Under the pieces are notes generated by a model. The model saw nothing but the letters and a program-made list of their open reading frames with translations, did not search any database and was not told where the DNA came from. A DNA stretch of 64,000 nt from Echria macrotheca (Eukaryota > Ascomycota > Sordariomycetes > Sordariales > Schizotheciaceae), in contig MU839832.1 in assembly GCA_030411725.1 (NCBI GenBank), positions 1 through 64,000 of the forward strand. Direction: 5' to 3'. Made by a program: the position numbers and the translations under genes. Of the stretch, positions 56,799 through 64,000 are shown piece by piece. The first letter of the stretch is position 1; the number at the start of each line of letters is the position of its first letter.

Positions 56799-57993
56799 GC
56801 CGGTTTTTGTCCTTTTTTCCTTTCGTGATATCAGGCGAGGCGGGAGGAGTTATGGCGACTTTGTTCTTTGCTTAGTTAGAGCTGGGATGGAGTTTTGGTC
56901 GGTCATTTTCTGCCGAGGCGCGTGGCGGTTCACATAGACTAACTACGTGCTGCCTCGTTGTTTTACTGGGAGGAAGGGAGGGGGGTAGGTTTCGCTATCA
57001 CGGGGAGTTAGGTATCCAAAAACAATGGAGCATGGTTGATGAAGAAGTCCTGATATCTAAGATGCCCAAGTGAATCGATGTTGATCCCGTCATTGTGTGT
57101 CCCGAGAGAGAAAACTAGGGACTTGAGTCAAGGTGTGTAGCTCTCGCCTCGGAAGATTCTTGACGGGAAAACTGAAGCAGTTCGTTCCAGACGCTATACA
57201 GAGTGTAAGGTAATCTGGAAAGATAATGCAGGTTAGGTACACACACACACCACCTATGCTGGGTGAGCAACGACCTTCTTGTGATGTTATTGCTGTATCT
57301 CCTCTACCAAAAAAGCAGTTATATAAATACCGACGCCATACCTCGTTGCGCGTGAGAACAGCAGTATGACCTATGCCAAGGTAACGAGCAAGGCAAGTAG
57401 GAGAGTCGGTGGCCAAGCATATGCACAACACACACAAGACATACACAACACAAAATCTGAGACCCAAATTTGGGGGTGAGCAAGTTTTCAAGAATAGTTG
57501 ATTATCCTGCACTGGATATATTCAGCGTGAGGTACATATATATGTAATGCCATTGCGCCCTGTGCACCCGAGACCTCCCAACTATATGTATAAAAGCTCA
57601 GCTGGTATAAACACGATTCGCTATTTCCGCTTAAAGACATCGGGTATGCTTTGCCTTTTCCAAGCAGGGTATTATTGTCGAGGCCTCATTATTGTCAATC
57701 CATATCGCTGGCGAAAATGTGAGAACAGAGAAAAAGAGAAAGCTCTATACACCCCATCACTCGTCATATCTGGTCTATATCCCAGCCTTCATAATAAATG
57801 CTATGCAATTCCATGCCTCATCTGTACTTCGTCCCTGTCGTGACCGCGTGCCCCCCGCCCTCCGTGTATCACCCAATGGTAAACCATATCGAATCGCTGG
57901 ATGGAAAAGAAAAGAAAAGAGAAAGGGCGCCGGTTGACGATAATCATCCGGATAGCCCCTCAACTCGCTCAGCGACGTAATGTTATCGTTGCC
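56799..57993. other. convergent 3' intergenic region
   Basis: 1.2 kb between AOS1 and the following reverse-strand gene; AT-richer with a CA run near 57240. No coding signal supported. Confidence 0.6.
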
Positions 57994-60912
57994 CTAGGCA
58001 GCGTCCTCGTCCTTGCTGCTCGACCTTGGCTTCTTCAGATTGTTGTGCGTCCACCCTCGAATATGAGTCGGGCCGTGGCTCGGAGGCGGTTGGTTTGCCG
58101 AGTAGTCTTTGATAGCCTCCCGATAATCGAAATGAACGGTCCGCAGCTCTTGACCGTTGCCTCCGTGTCCTAGACGGTGCGGGGGAGTCGGCGCCGGCTC
58201 GAGCTTTCGGTACTTGGCGGCGTTGGAAGACGAGGCTGATGAGCTGCCTGGTCGGGAGTGGGGGGAGGCCGCGAGAACTGGCTGCTGCAGCGGAGGAGCT
58301 GGGGCACTCAAAATGGGCGGCCCAGGATGTGCCAATGGTGCAGCCATGCCCGAGAACGGGGGCGGTGATGCTGAAAAGGTGTTCAACCGTTCTGCTGGTG
58401 CCGGTGTCAACTGTGGCACTTGGAAAGGTCCCCCAATCGGTGGCTGTAGGACCGGAGTCATTGGGTCCTGTGCAGGATACCCGTTATGGAATGAACGACT
58501 TGGGCCGGGCGGGAAATATGCGCCGCTGTTAGTTATCACGATATTGTGATGCTGTGGAATAGGGCTGCCGTGCGGATCGGGAACGGGCGCGGCATCACCG
58601 AGCAGACTCCGCATGGGTCGTAGCGCCGGGAGGGCCTTGGCCGGACCGTTGCTAGAGAATGGCGTTCGTGGCGCCTGAAGACCGACCGCGAAGTCGGACA
58701 CAACGGGGGGTGGACCGTAGTCCGCTGGTGGCGGGTTTAGAGCGGTCCGCAAAAAGTCGCTTGGTCTGGCAGCCTCGTGGCCGGGGTGCTCCATCTGCTG
58801 CGGGTAGGAAAGCTGCGAGACCGGCTCGTAATGGACAGGCGCCGGTCTCACTGGTTCGGTGAGACGGCTGCTTTCCACCTCTGCTATGTCGGCAAGGAAA
58901 GAGAGCTTGCTGGTCCCGCTATCCTCCGGGACGTGGGTATCTGCGCCGCCCGTGAACACGTCCCGGATGGCATCGTATGGCAGCGAGGACGGTTGGGGCT
59001 TCGATGCCGCGGACTGAGCTTCCTCGTCCGCTTTGAGTGAAGCAGCAGCTGAGATAGCTTCGTTGACGAACGATTCGAACCCTGAAAAGTCAGGCCCGGC
59101 CGGCCCGGTCGGCTGTGACGGTTCCGGACGAATTGCATCCGGGTCGATATCTTTGGCGACGAGGACTGCTCGTCGGTGGTTCTCGCGTTCTTCTTCCAAG
59201 GGTTCAATCGCCTCCTGGTCAATGCCCTCTTCCTCACAGTATTCGTGAATGGCCTTGTTCTTCTGAATGCGCCGGTAGGCTTTTCGAGCCCTGCAGTCCC
59301 GGCGAGCGGCAGGTATCGTTCTCGAGGCGTGAACTGATGCCCCATTGGGTGCTCGGAGCAACGTGGATGTCCAGCCGGAAACAGGCGGTTTGGGTGGCTC
59401 CTCGTCATTGACAGATGTCGGCAGCACGATTCCGAGTGTCGGATGCAGTCCATGCTTCTTGATAAGCTCCTCGTCGAACTGCCCAGCTGACTGGGTCGAG
59501 TCCCAGGTGCCCACGCGGCGGTCGATAAACATAAAGTTAGAGCCCGGCTTCCCCAAGTATTTGCCACGCTTCGCCTTGATGGCCCCCTTTTGGATGCAGT
59601 TTGCCGAGTCTCGAAACCCAATGTCCAGGTCGTCCCACTCGAAGATGTTGGGGACCACGATGCGGTTGTTGGGGATCTCATTGCGGTAATTCCGACGTGC
59701 GACGATGCGCACGCCGTACTCGTCGGGGCCCGTAGCATACCGGGGAGGTGGGACCTCGAACGCATCTGTAGAAACACCCTCACCGCTGGTCGGGGCCTGT
59801 TCTGCTGCGCCCGGCGATGGGGCATCCGCCGGCTCTGGGACCGGCGTGGGCGCGTTGGATGACGATTCGGCCGGGGTGGAAGACCGCTCTTCAAGCGCCT
59901 CCACCGCAGATAGCAGCCCACTGGCATGGCGAGGCATGGCCGGCATTCCATCGTTGCCCTCGGTTGTCGTCGCTATCTTGGCGCTGGGTTGACCATCTGG
60001 CTGGTCGGCGGCCTTTCGCTTGGCTGGAAGGTCGCCATCCTCGGGAAGTTGATACTCCTTGGTCATCAATTCACTGACCATTTTTCCGGGGAAAGGGATC
60101 TCGATGCCGTCACGCACTTCAATGTACGGACCACTTTGCTCATCGAGTTGTTTCTGGCTAACCTCTTTGACGAGGTATTCATTCTCTTCAGGCTCGGCGG
60201 GCAGCTGCGGCGGTCAGTCAATCGAGCTTGTGTGCGGTGATTCAGGGACTCACATCAATAGGCAGGTTGTTGTCCAAGAGATACTCGAGAGTATCAAGCT
60301 GGACCAAAAGCTGATCGTAACGATCATCACATTCTTCTACCAGGCACCTCTGTTTTGTTGTCAGACGCAGTACAAAGGAACAAATTTTACACGGGGACTT
60401 ACAATATACTGCTCATGGGCAACCTGCTGCTGAGCCTGGTACAGTTTCTCATTGGTGGCGCTGTCCGTCCTCAGCTGGAGATCCAGTAGCTGTTTGGTGT
60501 CTTCCAGGCGAGTCTTGAGGAAGGACTGGATCTCCTCGTACTCGGGTACCGCCTGGTGGATGGTGGGGTCGTTATGAAGTTGGTTCAAAGTCCGATCCGC
60601 AATCTCCTGGACGGCGGGCTTGAGGGCTTTGGAGATGGTTGAATACGCGGACTTGAGCTCCTGCATGCGTTCGTGGGCCGCCTGGGCTTTGACAGAGTCG
60701 TAGACCTTGTGGCGGCGACCCCGGCCCGACACGGGTTTGACGGGAGCAGGTTTTGCAATTTTCCCTCCTCTGCCCCGGTAGACACGGCCTCTGCCCCGAC
60801 CACGACCCCGCGACGGCCCAGGCTGGTGGACGGGCACATCATCAGGCGTGTTGTCATCGGCCTCGGAGAGGTCGGCTGGGGGGTATGTGAGAGCGGTCAT
60901 AGTAGTGGCCAT
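57994..60912 (-). CDS. large disordered RG-rich protein, function unknown
   Basis: Exons (reverse) 60912-60403, 60349-60254, 60204-57994; 938 residues. Introns have GTAAGT and GTGAGT donors with ACAG and GCAG acceptors and keep frame through helical sequence (QVAHEQYI-RCLVEECDDRYDQLL; LPID-LPAEPEENEYLVKE). N-terminus: GRGRGRGRVYRGRGGK, a basic RG run likely to bind nucleic acid, then a helical coiled region (about 68-200). A compact, conserved-looking block at about 330-450 includes YGVRIVARRNYRNEIPNNRIVVPNIFEWDDLDIGFRD in pieces, GKYLGKPGSNFMFIDRR and KKHGLHPTLGIVLP. The last 400 residues are Pro/Ser/Ala-rich. I do not recognise a family; a nuclear role is inferred from basic KRK and RG motifs. 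The start could be 60912 or Met 5 (60900). Confidence 0.8.
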
Positions 60913-62627
60913 GGTGTGACTTCGGGGGAGGGAGTCTGTGATGGGGAAGGGAAATGTTGTCGAGTTGGTCACGTCCGCGCCGTTGTGTAAAACGTGGGCC
61001 ATGACTCCATGTGAGAGTGGGAGAAAGGAAGTATACCGAGAAGGAAAGCCAGTGTACACCAGCAGGATTGGGTGACGAGTGTGAGTTTTGATCCGGCGGA
61101 CCGTTTTTAGTGCGGTCCTGATGAGAGGGGAGCTGTGCTGCTTATGGGAGCAGAATTCTCGGGTCTTGTCACGGTTGATGCGGAACGAGACCAGAAAAAG
61201 AGTCTGCTACCTTGAGAGCCAAAGACACGAGAGTATCCTGTTGCAGATGGCAGAGTCGAGTGCCGGATGGTGGTGCGGAAGGGAAACGAGGAAAACGAGA
61301 AGAAGAAGGGGCGCAAAGCCTTGGTCGGAATTGAAGGCAAAGATTTGAGCCAAAGGACACCCAGCAGGGGACGCGCCAATAGGTCTGGGAGGGGGCCGAA
61401 AAGAACAATAACACCGCGGAAGGATCTTCAATAGCAGGAGGACAGTCTGCTGCGACGGATGGCGTGTGCTCTAAGCCGGCGATGCAATTGTGGTGTTGAC
61501 TCGAGGGCAATAATAAGAAGGCCGCTCTCGTCTTTTCCCACAGTGCGCAAGCCGGCCACTGGGCCACTTGCACACCTGGCCCAGGTATCCGCCGCCTGTG
61601 TATCCACCGGGGCTTAGCCGAGATCCCAGCCAATGAGCGTGTCGTATCGCCTTCCCAAACAGGAACTCCCTCGTAGCCGTGCGCTTTTCTCGCTCTTTTC
61701 TGTCTTTTTTGTCTGTCCGAGTTTCAGACGTGGCCGTCCATATTGTTGCTTTTAAGTGTCTGGGCATCCGTGCCGACGACAGCAGCATTGGCAATGATTT
61801 TTGACTCGTTCTAGCATGTCGACATTTACCTGTGTTGGCCCCCGCACGTAGCAACGCTGTAGTCAACGGTGAGGTACCTTGGTTGATGAGCTTGCTTCCT
61901 CTCCTAATTTGAGCGCACACTCAATGGCATCGACAGCAAGACCGTGACACTAGCGGTGTATAGCATCATTAGATTCGTGAGTGTTGAGATCTTAGACGCA
62001 ACGAGCACAAGCCACCTGTCGGAGGCTTTGGCACATGGAAACGAAGCAGCTGGACGCAGTATACGGATACATGTAGGTTGTGTATGTTTCCGCGATGAGC
62101 ACCAGAGCCCCGATCAGTCTCGGACGTATGACGGCTGGTTCCTGGGGAAATGTTGGGCGTCTGGCTTGCTCTTGTGTTCTGTGAGATGCTGCACCGCCGG
62201 TTGCGGGCAAGTGGAGCTAGCTGTCCCAGATCTCCCAACGTGTCTGCCAGTGTAACAGCTGTTTGTGCCTGCCTCGACGAGTGACACGCGCATCGAGCAG
62301 CCAATGCTAACATTTTGTCAGCATCACATTCCCCTGGTAAGCTGCCCACATCACTCGACACTCTTCCACAGCACATTCTTCATCGTACAAAACTGTGACA
62401 ACCAGAGTGGATTCCGGAGGTCAGCCTCCGCACGCCCCGGACCCGGCTTGGCGTTTTGTTAGCTGCATGGTCCGAACTCTCCCGTTTCGGCTGCACCCGA
62501 GCTCCACTTAAAAAAAAAAAGACTTCGCGTCACCTCATCCTCGCCGGCAGCCTTCCGCGTCTCGACCGGCGCCGGAACCCCGCCTTTTCCTCCCATTTTC
62601 CGCCGAGACAAACGACCAGTCTCCGAA
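60913..62627. other. divergent intergenic region upstream of BMT5
   Basis: 1.7 kb between divergent starts; only short frames. The final 60 bases before the BMT5 ATG are C-rich leader. No RNA gene seen. Confidence 0.55.
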
Positions 62628-63671
62628 ATGGCTAAGGGTCGGGGCCGGCTGGTCCAGGCGCAAAAGGCTGCTCGATCCCAAAAGCAGCAGCAACAGCAAT
62701 CCAAACGCCAGAAACCGAACTCGGCCGATGTTGTCGCCAGAAAGAAAAAGGTCGCCCAACCCAAGGCACACACGACGCCGACCGTGCCGGTTTCCCCGTC
62801 CGATGCCATTCTGCTCGTCGGCGAGGGCGACCTCTCGTTTGCCGCGTCGCTGGCCTCGCACCACAAGTGCACCAACCTGACGGCCACGGTGCTCGAGAAA
62901 GACGAGGCGACGCTGCTCGAAAAGTACCCCCACGCCGCCGCCAACATCTCGACCCTCGCCGCCCACCCGGGATGCACGGTTCTCTACGATATCGACGCCC
63001 GAAAAATGGCGCCTTTTACCAGGACAGCGAATAGAGGGTCTGGAGGGGAGAAAATAGGCACAATGGACAGGATCCTCTTCAATTTTCCCCATGTCGGCGG
63101 CAAGAGCACCGATGTCAACCGGCAGGTGCGCTACAACCAGGAGCTGCTCGTCGACTTTTTTCGTCGGGCCCTGTTAAGTCTTGCGCCCCGCGGCAAGATT
63201 GTGGTCACCCTCTTCGAGGGCGAGCCCTACACGCTGTGGAACATTCGCGATCTCGGACGCCACGCCGGCCTCGCTGTCGAGCGCAGCTTTGTCTTCCGCG
63301 CCGAGGCCTATCCCGGCTACCGACATGCCCGGACGTTGGGGGTTGTCAAGACAAAGGATGGCAAAGTCAGCGAGAGTGGGTGGCGTGGCGAGGAGAGAAA
63401 AGCAAGGAGTTATGTGTTTGTCAGAAAGGGGGAGGAAGGGGGAGTGGGGAAGAAGAGGAGGCGGGATGATGACAGCGAGAGCGACAGTGAGAGCGACAGC
63501 CAGGGAGAGACGGGTAACGACAGTCATTATGACAGGGGCGACGACAGTGCCCATGATGACGGTGGCAGCCAGACTGGAGGCGAGGATGACTCCAAAAAGG
63601 ACCAAGGGGAAACGTGGGACGGGATTCAGGATGACAATAGCCAAGGTGACGACAATTCAAGTCAGGACTGA
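62628..63671 (+). CDS. BMT5: Bmt5-like 25S rRNA (uracil-N3) methyltransferase
   Basis: SAM-dependent enzyme of the DUF2431/Bmt5 family; yeast Bmt5 makes m3U2634 in 25S rRNA in the nucleolus. Intronless, 347 residues versus 336 in yeast. Lys/Gln-rich N-terminus (residues 1-50) likely serves nucleolar targeting. Rossmann motif I ILLVGEGDLSFAASLA at 61-76 is the family hallmark; then TATVLEKDEATLLEKYP, VLYDIDARKM, DRILFNFPHVGGKSTDVNRQVRYNQELLVDFF, GKIVVTLFEGEPYTLWNIRDLGRHAGL and AYPGYRHARTLG, all typical. The C-terminal about 70 residues are Asp/Ser/Gly-rich low complexity (DDDSESDSESD), an expansion whose repeat structure may vary in length. Start MAKGRGRL has a good context. Confidence 0.92.
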   Translation: MAKGRGRLVQAQKAARSQKQQQQQSKRQKPNSADVVARKKKVAQPKAHTTPTVPVSPSDAILLVGEGDLSFAASLASHHKCTNLTATVLEKDEATLLEKYPHAAANISTLAAHPGCTVLYDIDARKMAPFTRTANRGSGGEKIGTMDRILFNFPHVGGKSTDVNRQVRYNQELLVDFFRRALLSLAPRGKIVVTLFEGEPYTLWNIRDLGRHAGLAVERSFVFRAEAYPGYRHARTLGVVKTKDGKVSESGWRGEERKARSYVFVRKGEEGGVGKKRRRDDDSESDSESDSQGETGNDSHYDRGDDSAHDDGGSQTGGEDDSKKDQGETWDGIQDDNSQGDDNSSQD

Positions 63672-64000
63672 AAGGCCAGCAATACCTGAAAACGAAACGT
63701 GTCCGAGCAGACATAGATGCTCGCACCAATCGAAGCCGAGACCGGCGGATGATACACCGACCATCACGGAGGCTAGCAGACGGCCCACCGTGCAGACGAC
63801 GATGGATCTCCCGCTGCACGCACGGTCGACAGAGGCCAACAGGGCGGTAAGAGCGACGAACGCATACCGCGCCTGTGGAAGAGACAAACCAGCAGGACAG
63901 ACGTGCATGACGCATGGCCGATATGATATCTCTCTGCAGCCCAGACTGGGGTCCTGGCCGGCCTGCAATGTCTGGCTGATGTTTTGTTGCCGGCTTCCAT
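63672..64000. other. 3' flank of BMT5 to window end
   Basis: 329 bases after the BMT5 stop with no recognisable feature; a neighbouring gene may lie beyond the window. Confidence 0.6.

Overview
The window is nuclear DNA of a filamentous ascomycete. Gene content, short introns (mostly 47-102 nt, GTNNGT...CTNAC...YAG) and protein similarity suggest Sordariomycetes, most likely Sordariales; the species cannot be told from the sequence alone. I support 19 protein-coding genes and two intron-bearing tRNA genes. There are no operons, CRISPR arrays, intact transposons or recognisable secondary-metabolite clusters.

Layout: (94-966, -) MRT4 ribosome-assembly factor; (3599-7686, +) full-length ABCB/MDR-type exporter; (8581-9603, +) SARAF-family membrane protein; (9949-12571, -) BRE1 H2B ubiquitin ligase, divergent from (13332-15242, +) BDP1, a TFIIIB subunit; (16143-17784, -) RAD23; (18513-19988, -) four-helix membrane protein; a 6.3-kb gene-free stretch containing an assembly gap with sequencing-adapter debris at about 25.4-25.6 kb; (26272-27435, -) AT-hook protein; (31168-34046, +) SET2 H3K36 methyltransferase; (35253-35375, +) tRNA-Arg(CCG); (35772-37322, -) GABA transaminase; (38315-39288, -) CBF1-like bHLH factor whose 3' end is tandemly duplicated; (41236-42537, +) GID9/FYV10; (43943-45565, -) POP2/CAF1 deadenylase; (46423-46838, +) complex I NDUFB3; (47564-49072, -) coiled-coil protein; (50504-50639, +) tRNA-Thr(CGT); (51087-52096, -) eIF6/TIF6; (52926-54705, -) conserved protein of unknown role; (55474-56798, +) AOS1 SUMO E1 subunit; (57994-60912, -) long disordered RG-rich protein; (62628-63671, +) BMT5-like rRNA methyltransferase.

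The genes are mainly housekeeping: ribosome biogenesis (MRT4, TIF6, BMT5), chromatin and transcription (BRE1, SET2, BDP1, bHLH), ubiquitin/SUMO (BRE1, RAD23, GID9, AOS1), mRNA decay (POP2) and mitochondrial or nitrogen metabolism (NDUFB3, GABA transaminase). BRE1 and SET2 both mark chromatin during Pol II elongation, and MRT4 and TIF6 both act in 60S maturation, but their spacing here does not indicate co-regulation.

I found no convincing new multi-gene system. The items most worth a second look are the adapter and poly-G artefact with an error-rich echo of upstream sequence, the in-frame 150/153-bp tandem duplication at the stop codon of the bHLH gene, a gene whose first coding exon is apparently only ATG, a 21-bp minisatellite in the POP2 leader, and several conserved genes of unknown function. 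All exon boundaries were inferred by eye from splice consensus, reading frame and expected family sequence.
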